A DNA stretch of 64,000 nucleotides, from NCBI GenBank assembly GCA_040758375.1, contig JBFLWE010000007.1, forward strand, positions 31,443 through 95,442, given 5' to 3'. Shown piece by piece: positions 26,213 to 35,230 of this stretch. Made by a program: the position numbers and the translations under genes. The notes beneath the pieces are model-generated. The model was not told where the DNA came from and searched no databases. It saw nothing but the letters and a program-made list of their open reading frames with translations. Numbering within the stretch: the stretch's first letter is position 1; every line of letters starts with the position of its first letter. Source of the stretch: CAMLIZ01 sp040758375. GTDB taxonomy: Bacteria > Pseudomonadota > Gammaproteobacteria > Burkholderiales > Burkholderiaceae_C.

Positions 26213-27457
26213 ATGGCCCGCTTCGCCTACACCGGCCGTTCCGCCGTGGGTGCCGTCAGCGGCACGCTCGAAGGCGCGAGCGCGGCCGCGGTGGCCGACC
26301 TGCTGCTGGAGCGCGGCGTGACGCCGCTGTCGATCCGCGCCGACGGCGACGGTGCGGCCGCGGCGGCGGCGGCGGGCGATTCGCCCGAGCTCGACTGGCG
26401 CGCCTGGTTCCGCCCCAAGGTCACGATGGTGGACCTGATGCTGTTCTGCCGGCAGATCAACACGCTGCTGCGCTCGGGCGTGCCCATCCTGCGTGCGCTG
26501 CTGGGACTGCAGGAGTCGGCCACCAACCGCACGTTCAAGGAGACGCTGGCCGAGGTGCGGCGCAGCCTGGAGTCGGGCATCGAGCTGTCGATGTCGTTCG
26601 CGCAGCATGCGCGCATCTTCGACGCCTTCTTCGTGGCCATGGTGCGCGTGGGCGAGATGACCGGGCGGCTGGACGAGGTGTTCCTGCGCCTGTTCAAGCA
26701 CCTGGAGTTCGAGGTGTTCATGCGCCAGCAGGTGAAGTCGGCGCTGCGCTACCCGATGTTCGTGATGATCGCGATGGTGGCGGCCATCACGGTGATCAAC
26801 GTGATGGTGATCCCGGCGTTTGCCGGCGTGTTCAAGAGCTTCGGCGCCGAGCTGCCGCTGGCCACGCGCATCCTGCTGGCCACCTCCAACTTCACCATCG
26901 CCTACGGCTGGGCGCTGGGGTTGGCCGCCGTGGCCGGCGCCGCGGCCTTCGTCCACTGGAAGGCCACGCCCGCGGGCAAGCTGCAGTGGGACCGCATCCA
27001 GCTCTCGATTCCCGTGGCCGGCAAGATCGTGCAGAAGGCGACGCTGGCGCGTTTTGCGCGCAGCTTCGCGCTCGCGCTGAAAAGCGGCGTGCCGGTGGAG
27101 CAGGCGCTGGCGGTGGTGGCGCAGACGGCCGACAACGCCTGGCTGGCCAGGCGCATCGAGGGCATGCGCGAGAGCGTGGAGCGCGGCGAATCGATCACGC
27201 GCGCGGCGCTGGCCACCGGCGTGTTCACGCCCGTGGTGCTGCAGATGATCGGCGTGGGCGAGGAGACCGGCGCGGTCGACGAGCTGATGGAAGAGGTGGC
27301 CGACCTCTACAGCAACGAAGTGCAGTACGAGCTGAAGACGCTGGCCCAGCAGATCGAGCCGATCATGATCGTCTTCCTCGGCATCCTGGTGCTGGTGCTC
27401 GCGCTCGGCGTGTTCCTGCCGGTGTGGGACCTGGGCCGCGTGGCGCTCAAGAAATGA
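26213..27457 (+). CDS. mshG: MSHA pilus inner-membrane platform protein MshG (GspF family)
   Basis: This 414-residue protein has two GspF/T2SSF domains. The first (about 70-195) carries LMLFCRQINTLLRSGVPIL and the second (about 270-395) carries FARSFALALKSGVPVEQAL. Membrane helices follow each domain, and the last one contains IVFLGILVLVLALGVFLPVW. It starts four bases after mshE. It should anchor the ATPase and feed pilins into the fibre. Confidence 0.94.
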   Translation: MARFAYTGRSAVGAVSGTLEGASAAAVADLLLERGVTPLSIRADGDGAAAAAAAGDSPELDWRAWFRPKVTMVDLMLFCRQINTLLRSGVPILRALLGLQESATNRTFKETLAEVRRSLESGIELSMSFAQHARIFDAFFVAMVRVGEMTGRLDEVFLRLFKHLEFEVFMRQQVKSALRYPMFVMIAMVAAITVINVMVIPAFAGVFKSFGAELPLATRILLATSNFTIAYGWALGLAAVAGAAAFVHWKATPAGKLQWDRIQLSIPVAGKIVQKATLARFARSFALALKSGVPVEQALAVVAQTADNAWLARRIEGMRESVERGESITRAALATGVFTPVVLQMIGVGEETGAVDELMEEVADLYSNEVQYELKTLAQQIEPIMIVFLGILVLVLALGVFLPVWDLGRVALKK

Positions 27458-27463
27458 GCCGCG

Positions 27464-27976
27464 ATGCCGAAACCCAGCGTCAAGCCCCCGAGTCGCCGCG
27501 GTTTCGCCCGGCGGCGGGCGGGCATCTCACGCCTGGAAATCATGCTGTCGCTGATCGTGATCGCGCTGTTGACGACCCTGCTGCTCAACCGGCTGGCCGA
27601 GCTGAACGGCATGGCGCGGCCGGCGCGGCTGCAGGCGGCGATGGCGGCGGTGCAGGCTGCGGCGGCGGTGTTCCACGGCCGCTGCCAGGCGCTGCGCCAG
27701 CAGCAGCCGCAGCACGACTGCGCACGGGTCGAGGTGGACGGCGTGCCGGTGGCCGGCGTGCACGGCTGGCCGGCGGCCTCGGCCGACGGCATTGCGCGCG
27801 CGGCGGCGCTGCCGCTGGAGGGCACCGACGCGTTTCGCGTGCGCGCGGTGGACCGCAAGGGCCGGCCGGCGCTGCGCATCGCGCTGGCCGAGCGCGGCTG
27901 CGAGTTTTTGTACGTCCAGGCCAGAAGCCCGGACGATTTCCCCGAAGTCGACATCGTCGACGCTTCCTGCCACTGA
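27464..27976 (+). CDS. Prepilin-like protein with atypical cleavage site (mshB/mshF position)
   Basis: This 170-residue protein has a basic 18-residue leader and then AGISRLEIMLSLIVIALL, a type III signal in which the usual GFTLIE box is replaced by GISRLE. The glycine and the Glu at +5 are kept. A globular part with two cysteine pairs follows (CQAL, DCAR, GCEF, ASCH). It starts six bases after mshG and precedes mshA. Vibrio has mshF and mshB here, and I cannot say which one it corresponds to. It may be a minor pilin. Confidence 0.68.
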   Translation: MPKPSVKPPSRRGFARRRAGISRLEIMLSLIVIALLTTLLLNRLAELNGMARPARLQAAMAAVQAAAAVFHGRCQALRQQQPQHDCARVEVDGVPVAGVHGWPAASADGIARAAALPLEGTDAFRVRAVDRKGRPALRIALAERGCEFLYVQARSPDDFPEVDIVDASCH

Positions 27977-27999
27977 CCTCTATCCCAAAGGAGCTACCC

Positions 28000-28401
28000 A
28001 TGAAACAAGGTCAAAAGGGCTTCACGATGATCGAGCTGATCGTCGTGATCGTCATCCTCGGCATCCTGGCGGCCACGGCGCTGCCGAAGTTCATCGACAT
28101 GAGCGGCGATGCCGAGACCTCCGCAGTCAAGGGCGTGGCCGGCGCTGCCGGCTCCGCGATGACGATGAACTACGCCGGCTGCTCGGTGAAGAACAACGTG
28201 GTCACGGCCAACAAGTGCGTCGCCATCGCGAACTGCAACGAAGTGGGCAGCCTGATGCAAGGCGGCCTGCCGGGCGACTACAGCGTGGCCAACGCCGCCA
28301 TCGGCACCAACGACGGCGACACGGCCACCTGCACGGTCACCAAGACCGGCACCACCTACAGCGCCACCTTCACCGGCATCCGCGCCGGCCATGGCACCTG
28401 A
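28000..28401 (+). CDS. mshA: Major MSHA pilin MshA
   Basis: This 133-residue prepilin starts with MKQGQKGFTMIELIVVIVIL, a textbook short leader with cleavage after Gly7 and Glu at +5. The long hydrophobic N-terminal helix is followed by ALPKFIDMSGDAE, highly typical of MshA. The globular part has a conserved cysteine pattern (61, 73, 79, 111). A strong ribosome-binding site AAAGGAG (27987-27993) precedes the ATG, consistent with high expression. It is the shortest pilin of the cluster and ends 43 bases before mshQ. Confidence 0.95.
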   Translation: MKQGQKGFTMIELIVVIVILGILAATALPKFIDMSGDAETSAVKGVAGAAGSAMTMNYAGCSVKNNVVTANKCVAIANCNEVGSLMQGGLPGDYSVANAAIGTNDGDTATCTVTKTGTTYSATFTGIRAGHGT

Positions 28402-28444
28402 TCGTTGACCTCCTGGTCCCTCGGCCGGCAGGCCGCTGGGCATC

Positions 28445-31400
28445 ATGGCGTCCATGAGGCGGCTCCTTCTTCGCCTTCTGACGGCCGTCGCCGGGTTCAT
28501 GCGCCCGGCGGCGGCCGTGTGTTCGCTTGCGCTGTGCGGCGCCGGCGCGCATGCCGCCACCTACACCTACGCCAACGACACCTACGCCTGGGAAACCGCG
28601 GCCAACACCGTCTCGTGGGACAACACCTGCACCTCCTACGACGACGATGACGACAAGGCCACGGTCAGCTTCAGCGGCGGCTTCACCTTCCCTTTCGCGG
28701 GCACGAGCTACAGCTCGGTGCGCGTGATGTCCAACGGCATGCTGCAGTTCGGCGCCGACAACGGCCTGTTCCGCGACTACACCCCCGGCGCCTTGCCTTT
28801 GCCCAGCGGCCCGGCGCGCAGCGGCTGCCCCTCCGGGCCCAGCTACAACGTGATCGCGGCCTACTGGACCGACCTGGCGCCCAGCTTCGGCGGCAACGTC
28901 ACCTGGCAGCAAAAGGGCAGCGCGCCCAACCGCTACGTGGTGATCTCGTGGAACGCCGTGCGCCACTACAACAACAACGTGCGCTACACCTTCCAGGTGA
29001 TCCTGTACGAAAGCGGCGAGTTCAAGGTGCAGTACGGCACCAACGCCACCGGCGGCAACGCCGCCATCGGTGTGCACGTGTCCGACACCGACTACACGCC
29101 GTTCTCGTACAACACCAACAGCCTGGCCAGCGGCACCGCGATCCGCTGGCGGCCCGCGCAGCGCGTGGCCGAATACCGCATGGACGAAGCCAGCTGGAAC
29201 GGCAGCGCCGGCGAGGCCGCCGACAGCACCGGCAACGGCCATGGCGGCCAGCGTGTGGGCAGCGCGCAGACCACCGCCAGCGGCTACGTGTGCCGCGGCA
29301 TGGACGTGCCCGCCAACACCAACGCCAGCTCCAGCGCGCTGGACACCGGCCTCGACGTGGGCAACGACCTGGGCGCCAGCGGCAGCGTCTCGTTCTGGTA
29401 CGAGCTGAGCAAGTCCTGGAACAGCAGCGGCGACACCATGCTGTTCGACGCCACGGTGGCCAACGACCGGCCCTTCTTCCTGATGCGCGCCGGCGGCGGC
29501 GCGCTGCTGTTCGGCCTGGTGGACAGCAACGCGCAGGTGCGCACGGTGCAAAGCTCGGACCAGTCGTTCTCGGCCAAGACCTGGGTCTACGTCACGGCCA
29601 CCTGGCACCTGCGCACGGGCAGCAACCAAAGCCGCATGCGGCTGTACGTCAACGGCACGCAGATCGGCTCGCGCACCTTCACGTCCACCGGCCGCCTGCA
29701 CGACAGCGTGGGCACGCTGTACATCGGCGACAACCGCTCCGGCATCACGCCCAACGGCGGCTCCCTGCGCTCGGCCGATGGCGTGATCGACGAGGCGCGG
29801 ATCTACAACCACGAGCTGGGCGCGGCCGAGATCGCGGCGGACATGGCCGCCACGCACGGCTGCGTGGCCAGCGGCCCCCACCACCTCGAAATCCGCCACG
29901 CCAGCGGCACCGGCCTGACCTGCACGCCATCGACCTTGACGGTGGTGGCGTGCCAGGACGCCGCCTGCAGCAGCCTCTACACCGACGGCGTGACGGGCGC
30001 GCTCACGGCCAGCGGCGTGAGCAGCACCTTCCCCGACGGCGCCGGCTTCAGCATCGCCAGCGGCAGCAGCTCGGTCGACGTGCGCCTGCACGTCACCGCC
30101 GCGGGCAGCGTCAGCGTGGGCATGAGCGGCGTGACGCCCAGCGCGAGCAGCGCCGCCACCTGCAACTTCGGCGCGCCGGCCTGCACCTTCAGCGCGGCCG
30201 ACAGCGGCCTGATTTTCGACGTGCCCCACCACGTGGCCGAGGTGGCGCAGACGGTCAGCGTGAGCGCGGTGCGCAAGGCCGACAACGCGCTGGCGTGCGT
30301 GCCCGCCTTTGCCGGCGTGAGCAAGAGCGTGGCCTTCGGCTGCGGCTACGCCAACCCCACCAGCGGCACGCTGCCGGTGCGCGTGGGCGGCGCGTCGGTC
30401 GCCTGCGGCGCCGGCACGCAGGCGGTGTCGCTGGCCTTCGACGCCAGCGGCGTCGCCAGCACCACGGTGCAGTACGCCGACGTGGGCCAGGTCAACCTGA
30501 GCGCCAGCTACAGCGGCAGCGGCGCGGACGCCGGCCTGGTGATGAGCGGCAGCGACAGCTTCATCGCGGCGCCCGCCGACTTTGCGTTCAGCGCGATCGG
30601 CACGGCGCCGTTCATCGCCGGCAACGCGTTTTCCGCGACCGTCACCGCACGCAACAGCCTGGGCAGCGCCACGCCCAACTTCGGCCGCGAGACCGCGCCC
30701 GAAGGCGTGAACCTGGCCTTCACCCGCCGCCAGCCCACCGGCCCCGGCGCCAGCGACGGCAGCTTCAGCGGCAGCCTCGGCGCCTTCAGCGGCGGCGCGG
30801 CCACGGCCAGCAACCTGGTGTGGACCGAAGTGGGCCGCGGCGACCTGAGCGCTGCGCTGGCCAGCGGCAGCTACCTCGGCAGCGGCCTGGGCGCCACGGG
30901 CAGCACCGGCACGGGCGGCGCGGTGGGCCCGTTCCGCCCGCACCACTTCGACGTGGCGGTCACGCCCGCGTGCAGTAGCTTCAGCTATGCGGGCCAGCCT
31001 TTTGCTGCCGTGATCACCGCGCGCAACGCGGCCGGCGCCACCACGCTCAACTACGACGGCAGCGCCAGCACGGCGCCGAACTTCGCGCGCAACGTCAGCT
31101 TGAGCGAAGCGGTGGCACTGGGCGTCGGCGGCTTCGGCAGCACCGCGGCGGTGGCGCCGTCGGCCTTCAGCGCCGGGGTGGGCAATGCGTCGCCGGCCTA
31201 CAGCTTCAGCAGCAAGCTCACGGCACCGCAAAGCCTGCAGGTGCGCGCCACCGATGCCGACGGGGTCGGCTCCTCGGGTTTTGCCGAAGGCAGCACGCCG
31301 CTGCGCAGCGGGCGGCTGCGCGTGTTCAACGCCTTCGGCTCCGAAAAGCAGGCGTTGCAGATGCAGCTGCAGGCCGAGCACTGGAGCGGCAGCGCCTGGG

Positions 31401-31789
31401 CGCTGAACAACCTCGACAGCTGCACCGCGCTGGCTGCCAGTGCCGTGGCCTTGTCCAACCACCGCGACGGCAAGGGCGCGGCCGCGGGCTGGACCACCAC
31501 CGCCAGCACCAGCGGCGCGCTGGCCGCCGGCCGCGGCACGCTCACGCTTTCGGCGCCCTCGGGCGGCAGCACCGGCGCGGTGGACGTGGCGCTCAACCTC
31601 GGCAGCGGCGCAGCCGACCAGGCCTGCCTGGGCACGCACCCCGCCACCACCGGCGCGGGCCTGCCCTGGCTGCGCTCGCAGAACGGCAGCTGCTCGGCGG
31701 CCTGGGACCGCGACCCTTCGGCGCGTGCCAGCTTCGGCATCTACAGCCCCGAAACCCGGAAGACCATCCATGCGCGAGAGATCTTCTAG
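28445..31789 (+). CDS. mshQ: MshQ-like large exported adhesin-type protein with LamG domain
   Basis: This 1114-residue protein has a signal peptide (about 1-38, ending AHA). A nidogen-like beta region (about 40-235) contains YNVIAAYWTDLAPSFGGNV. A LamG/concanavalin-like domain (about 240-465) has YRMDEASWNG and the closing DGVIDEARIYNHELGAAEI. A long Ser, Gly and Ala-rich region of immunoglobulin-like repeats follows, including FRPHHFDV. The end is the MshQ-type ARASFGIYSPETRKTIHAREIF region. MshQ is thought to be an adhesin or tip-associated component. Here it follows mshA, whereas Vibrio has it after mshP. It overlaps the next gene by 20 bases. Confidence 0.85.
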   Translation: MASMRRLLLRLLTAVAGFMRPAAAVCSLALCGAGAHAATYTYANDTYAWETAANTVSWDNTCTSYDDDDDKATVSFSGGFTFPFAGTSYSSVRVMSNGMLQFGADNGLFRDYTPGALPLPSGPARSGCPSGPSYNVIAAYWTDLAPSFGGNVTWQQKGSAPNRYVVISWNAVRHYNNNVRYTFQVILYESGEFKVQYGTNATGGNAAIGVHVSDTDYTPFSYNTNSLASGTAIRWRPAQRVAEYRMDEASWNGSAGEAADSTGNGHGGQRVGSAQTTASGYVCRGMDVPANTNASSSALDTGLDVGNDLGASGSVSFWYELSKSWNSSGDTMLFDATVANDRPFFLMRAGGGALLFGLVDSNAQVRTVQSSDQSFSAKTWVYVTATWHLRTGSNQSRMRLYVNGTQIGSRTFTSTGRLHDSVGTLYIGDNRSGITPNGGSLRSADGVIDEARIYNHELGAAEIAADMAATHGCVASGPHHLEIRHASGTGLTCTPSTLTVVACQDAACSSLYTDGVTGALTASGVSSTFPDGAGFSIASGSSSVDVRLHVTAAGSVSVGMSGVTPSASSAATCNFGAPACTFSAADSGLIFDVPHHVAEVAQTVSVSAVRKADNALACVPAFAGVSKSVAFGCGYANPTSGTLPVRVGGASVACGAGTQAVSLAFDASGVASTTVQYADVGQVNLSASYSGSGADAGLVMSGSDSFIAAPADFAFSAIGTAPFIAGNAFSATVTARNSLGSATPNFGRETAPEGVNLAFTRRQPTGPGASDGSFSGSLGAFSGGAATASNLVWTEVGRGDLSAALASGSYLGSGLGATGSTGTGGAVGPFRPHHFDVAVTPACSSFSYAGQPFAAVITARNAAGATTLNYDGSASTAPNFARNVSLSEAVALGVGGFGSTAAVAPSAFSAGVGNASPAYSFSSKLTAPQSLQVRATDADGVGSSGFAEGSTPLRSGRLRVFNAFGSEKQALQMQLQAEHWSGSAWALNNLDSCTALAASAVALSNHRDGKGAAAGWTTTASTSGALAAGRGTLTLSAPSGGSTGAVDVALNLGSGAADQACLGTHPATTGAGLPWLRSQNGSCSAAWDRDPSARASFGIYSPETRKTIHAREIF

Positions 31790-32264
31790 CGCGCGCCGGC
31801 CGCTGCCGGAACACGGCTTCACGCTGCCCGAGCTGGTGGCGGTGTTGATCGTCGTGGGCGTGCTCGCCGCGGTGGCGATGCCCAGGTTCGAGGCTGCGCT
31901 GGCGATCCGCGACGACGGCTGGCACGACGAGGTGGTGAGCGCGCTGCGCCATGCGCGCCAGACCGCGGTGTCGCACCGCCGCCTGGTCTGCGCCACGGTG
32001 GCCGGCAACAGCGTCAGCCTGGGCATCGCGGCCACCAACCCGGCCTCGGCCTGCAGCGTGGCGCTCAATGGGCCGGACGGCAACGCCCCGTATGCCACCA
32101 GCGCCCACGGCAGCGCCAGCGTCAGCCCGGCCGGCACGATGTACTTCCAGCCCTCGGGCCGCGTCACCAGCGACGGCGCGGGCACCAGCGCCAGCAGCCG
32201 CAGCATCACGGTCAGCGGCAGCGACACCATCACCGTGATCGGGGAGACCGGCCATGTCGAGTGA
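31770..32264 (+). CDS. mshC: Minor prepilin MshC-like (GspH type)
   Basis: This 164-residue prepilin has the leader MRERSSSARRPLPEHG and then FTLPELVAVLIVVGVLAAVA, with cleavage after Gly16 and Glu at +5. The globular part has the GspH-like segment ALRHARQTAVSHRRLVCATV. It begins inside the end of mshQ and overlaps mshD by 11 bases. GspH-like minor pilins prime assembly at the fibre tip. Confidence 0.85.
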   Translation: MRERSSSARRPLPEHGFTLPELVAVLIVVGVLAAVAMPRFEAALAIRDDGWHDEVVSALRHARQTAVSHRRLVCATVAGNSVSLGIAATNPASACSVALNGPDGNAPYATSAHGSASVSPAGTMYFQPSGRVTSDGAGTSASSRSITVSGSDTITVIGETGHVE

Positions 32265-32796
32265 GTGGCGCCCCCGGCTGCGGGGGTACCGCAGCCCCCC
32301 CCCGCGGTGGTCAGCCCGAGCTTGGGAGCGGCCCGGCGCTCGGGCTGTGCGCGCCGGTTCTTCGCGCGGCTTCACCTTGGTGGAGATGCTGCTGGCCATC
32401 GTGGTGCTGGGCGTGGGCGTGGCCGGCGTGATGCTCGCGTTTTCCACCGCGGTGCGCGGCTCGGGCGACCCGCTGGTGCAGCAGCAGATGCTGGCGATCG
32501 CCGAAGAGATGATGGAGGAGATCCAGCTCAAGCCCTATGCGGCGGCTGCCAATGCGGCGCCGGCCGGCTGCGCGCGCGACACCTTCAACGACGTGCTCGA
32601 CTACAACGGCTACAGCCAGGCCGCGTGCGCGATCGACGGCACACCCATCGCCGAGCTGGCGGGCTACAGCGTGAGCGTCAGCGTGACCAACACCGCGCTG
32701 TCCGGCGTGGGCGAGGCGCTGCGCATCCGGGTCACCGTGTCGCGCGGCAGCGACTCGCTGCAGCTCATCGGCTGGCGCACGAACTATGGCGGATAG
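32254..32796 (+). CDS. mshD: Minor prepilin MshD-like (PilV type)
   Basis: This 180-residue prepilin has an unusually long, arginine-rich leader of about 39 residues before GFTLVEMLLAIVVLGVGVAG. The usual leader is 5-20 residues. The leader codons (32265-32340) are GC-rich repeat-like DNA. The globular part has PilV/MshD features (LAIAEEMMEEIQLKPY and a C-terminal GWRTNYGG). The stop is immediately followed by the mshO ATG. A later start is not evident because no Met or Val codon with a ribosome site lies near the cleavage box. Confidence 0.82.
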   Translation: MSSEWRPRLRGYRSPPPRWSARAWERPGARAVRAGSSRGFTLVEMLLAIVVLGVGVAGVMLAFSTAVRGSGDPLVQQQMLAIAEEMMEEIQLKPYAAAANAAPAGCARDTFNDVLDYNGYSQAACAIDGTPIAELAGYSVSVSVTNTALSGVGEALRIRVTVSRGSDSLQLIGWRTNYGG

Positions 32797-33744
32797 ATGA
32801 GGCCCCCACGCTCCCTTCGGTCGCTGCCCCCCGTGGGCGCGCTTGCTGCGGACCGGCAAAGCCGGATCCGCGCAAGGCCTGGGCCGCGGCCGCTGAACGC
32901 GGCGCGGAGGGGGGCCGGATTCACCTTGCCCGAGCTGATCATCGTCATCGTGGTCGGCAGCGTGATCGCCGCCACGCTCACGGTGTTCTTCCGCCCCGCG
33001 CTGGACAGCTGGCTCGCGCTGCGCGTGCGCGGCGACCTCACGGCGCAGGCTTCGGCCGCGCTGTACACGATGAAGCGCGACGTGCGCCTGGCGGTGCCCA
33101 ACTCGATCCGCTCGCCCGGCGACCAGTGCTTCGAGCTCGTGCCCACCAGCGCGGGCGGCCGCTTCCGCAAGGACGTGGACACGGTCAACGCCGGCTCGAT
33201 GCCGCTGGACCTGAACGCCGGCAGCACGCAGTTCGACGTGCTGAGCCCGCTGGCCGCCATGCCGGCCGTGGGCGACTGGGTGGTGGTGGACAACCAGAAC
33301 CCCGGCGACGTGTACGCCGGCAGCAACCGCGCGGCGGTGTCGGCCGTGGGCGGCGCGCTGGCCAACGTGCGGCTGTCGAGCATCACGCTGGCCGGCGCCA
33401 TCGACGACAGCGGCTACCAGGGCGGGCGCTTCGTCACCGTGCCCAACGCGCAGCAGGCCGTGTTCTACGTCTGCAGCGGCGCGGGCCTGAGCGGCGGCAA
33501 CGGCACCGGCACGCTGACGCGCTATTCGCGCTATGGCTTCAACGCGGCCTATCCGGGCGCTTGCGCCGCGCCGGGCGGCACCGCCGCGGTGCTGGCCACG
33601 CGGGTGAAGTCCTGCCGCTTCATCTACAGCCCCACCGCCGGCGCGACGCAGCAAAACGGCTTCGTCTCGATGCAGCTCGAACTCACCCGCAACAACGAGA
33701 CCGTGAGCCTGCTGATGGGCGCCCACGTGATGAACGCACCATGA
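32797..33744 (+). CDS. mshO: Minor prepilin MshO-like (PilW type)
   Basis: This 315-residue protein has a prepilin signal GFTLPELIIVIVVGSVIAAT after a leader of about 40 residues that is encoded by a dispersed repeat (32801-32872). The large globular part fits MshO/PilW: LRVRGDLTAQASAALYTM near the N-terminal helix, and paired cysteines (CFEL, YVCSG, GACA, SCRF). It follows mshD with no gap (stop then ATG) and overlaps mshP by ATGA. Confidence 0.84.
   Translation: MRPPRSLRSLPPVGALAADRQSRIRARPGPRPLNAARRGAGFTLPELIIVIVVGSVIAATLTVFFRPALDSWLALRVRGDLTAQASAALYTMKRDVRLAVPNSIRSPGDQCFELVPTSAGGRFRKDVDTVNAGSMPLDLNAGSTQFDVLSPLAAMPAVGDWVVVDNQNPGDVYAGSNRAAVSAVGGALANVRLSSITLAGAIDDSGYQGGRFVTVPNAQQAVFYVCSGAGLSGGNGTGTLTRYSRYGFNAAYPGACAAPGGTAAVLATRVKSCRFIYSPTAGATQQNGFVSMQLELTRNNETVSLLMGAHVMNAP
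32801..32872. repeat. GC-rich REP-like repeat, copy B (inside mshO leader)
   Basis: It shares with copy A the end block CGGACCGGCAAAGCCGGATCC and the opening run of CCCCC with a CCTTCGG hairpin. It supplies codons 3-26 of mshO. Confidence 0.72.
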
Positions 33745-34190
33745 AGCCGACGCACCGCTCTCGCCGTTCGCAGCGCGGCCTCGGCGCCGTGGCCGCGATC
33801 GTGGTGCTCGTCGTGCTGGCGACCATTGCCGCCGCGGTGGTGCGCCTGTCCACCAGCCAGCAGGCCGGCATTGCGCAGGAGCTGCAGGCCGCCCGCGCCA
33901 GCCAGGCCGCGCAGGCCGGCATCGAATGGGGCCTGTACCAGGCGCTGCGCAGCGGCAGCTGCGGCAGCAGCACGCTGGACCTCACGGCCGACCTGGGCAT
34001 GTCGGTCGCCGTGAGCTGCGCCGCCGCAGCCTACAACGAAGGCCTCACCGACGCCGGCGCCAACCGCAGCATCACCGTCTACACGATCGACGCGGTGGCG
34101 TGCAACAGCGCCAGCTGCCCCGACGCGGCGCGGGCGGTCACGCCGCATTACGTGGAGCGGCGCCGGCAGGTGAGTGCCACCGACGGGTGA
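33741..34190 (+). CDS. mshP: Pilus assembly protein MshP-like (PilX type)
   Basis: This 149-residue protein has a basic N terminus (SRRSQRG), then GLGAVAAIVVLVVLATIAAA, a hydrophobic segment like that of MshP, where the Glu at +5 is missing. QAARASQAAQAGIEWGLYQAL is typical of MshP/PilX. It has three cysteines in the C-terminal half plus CAAAA. It is the last gene of the pilus operon. The next 140 bases contain no gene and no clear terminator. Confidence 0.83.
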   Translation: MKPTHRSRRSQRGLGAVAAIVVLVVLATIAAAVVRLSTSQQAGIAQELQAARASQAAQAGIEWGLYQALRSGSCGSSTLDLTADLGMSVAVSCAAAAYNEGLTDAGANRSITVYTIDAVACNSASCPDAARAVTPHYVERRRQVSATDG

Positions 34191-34334
34191 GGCAGCGGGC
34201 GACGACCAGGCCCGCCCAGTTCAAGCCGCATGCGTTGTGCCTTGTTGCGCTGGCAACGCTATCTGATCGGCGTGGCTTGCGACCACACCTCCGCCTGGAG
34301 GATCGTCTGCCTTGCCGGATGGTCCGTTGCCCGC

Positions 34335-34781
34335 TCAACGGGCCGACACGGCGGCGGCCACCACCAGGACGGCCAGCACGAGGTTGGCACCGACCAGCTG
34401 GCGGATGCGGTTCAGCGCCGCAGCCGCCGCCGGCCAGGCCGCAGCGTCGCAGTGGCGTTTCAGCCTCGGGTAGAAGACCGCGTAGACGGAGACGAACACG
34501 GCGGCCATCACCAAGCCGAGCGCCAGCATGAGGTGCCAGCCCGGCGGCGCAGCCGCAAAGCCCACCTGCAGCAGCATCGCGAAGCCGCTTGCCAGGATGA
34601 GCGCCACCGCCACGGCCGCCAGCGGCAGGAACCGGCCGAACGTTGCAGCCCACAGCGGCAGACGCTGCGGCGGCTGCAGCAACCGGGCCGCCGCGGGACG
34701 CAGGCAGAAGTAGGCGAAGAACATGCCGCCGACCCAGGCGATGGCGCCGGCGAGGTGAAGGAACAGCAGGGTGTGGCGCAT
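34335..34781 (-). CDS. CopD-like integral membrane protein
   Basis: This protein of about 148 residues has four membrane helices with HLAGAIAWVGGMFFAYFCL in the first and ALGLVMAAVFVSVYAVFYP in the third. These resemble the CopD/DUF2269-like family of small membrane proteins. Histidines H8 and H12 or so in the first helix may bind haem or metal. The ATG is at 34781. A TTG at 34793 that overlaps the vapC stop would add four residues. It may be co-transcribed with vapBC by position only. Confidence 0.7.
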   Translation of the reverse strand: MRHTLLFLHLAGAIAWVGGMFFAYFCLRPAAARLLQPPQRLPLWAATFGRFLPLAAVAVALILASGFAMLLQVGFAAAPPGWHLMLALGLVMAAVFVSVYAVFYPRLKRHCDAAAWPAAAAALNRIRQLVGANLVLAVLVVAAAVSAR

Positions 34782-34789
34782 GGCGGGCG

Positions 34790-35230
34790 TCAATTGGCCT
34801 GGATGAGCGCGAGTGCCTTCTTGCCCCCGGGCACGACTTCGGTGGCCAGCTTCTGATCCATCGTTGCCAGCCGCCCACCCTTTGCGTGAGCGAGCGCGAG
34901 CAGGTAGCTGTCCGTGACGCGCGAGTGGCTGGACAGAAGTTCGCAGGCAAAGGACTCGGCATCCGCGATGCTGAGATCGTCGGGCCAGAACCTGTGTCCG
35001 CGCAACCCGCGGATGGCGGCCAGGGACTGCAGCACGACGCTGGGAGGCCCGGGCGAGTTCGGGTACTTAGGGTGCCCGACGATGCGGATGAGGCCGTTCT
35101 CGGTGAGCGGGCAGGTGGCAAAGCCCTTGTGGCCGACCCGCGCGAACCAGTCATGTGCCTGGTCGTGCTGGATGTGTGCGGGGTCCACGAGGGCAATGAG
35201 GACGTTGACATCCAGCAGGTAGACCGTCAT
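34790..35230 (-). CDS. vapC: VapC-type PIN-domain ribonuclease toxin
   Basis: This 146-residue PIN-domain protein is a predicted Mg-dependent RNase. The acidic residues are present: D7 in YLLDVNVLIAL, a Glu in CPLTENGLIRI (about 45), D107 in SRVTDSYLLALA, and D125 or so in LATMDQKLA. It overlaps vapB by ATGA (35227-35230). TA modules of this type arrest translation by cutting tRNA or rRNA when the antitoxin is lost. All catalytic positions look intact. Confidence 0.9.
   Translation of the reverse strand: MTVYLLDVNVLIALVDPAHIQHDQAHDWFARVGHKGFATCPLTENGLIRIVGHPKYPNSPGPPSVVLQSLAAIRGLRGHRFWPDDLSIADAESFACELLSSHSRVTDSYLLALAHAKGGRLATMDQKLATEVVPGGKKALALIQAN

Noticed and set aside
28370..32233. Open frame of 1287 codons on the minus strand opposite mshQ.
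   Set aside because: It lies entirely antisense to mshQ and mshC, has a composition dominated by Ala, Gly, Arg and His without any domain, and long shadow frames are expected at this GC content.
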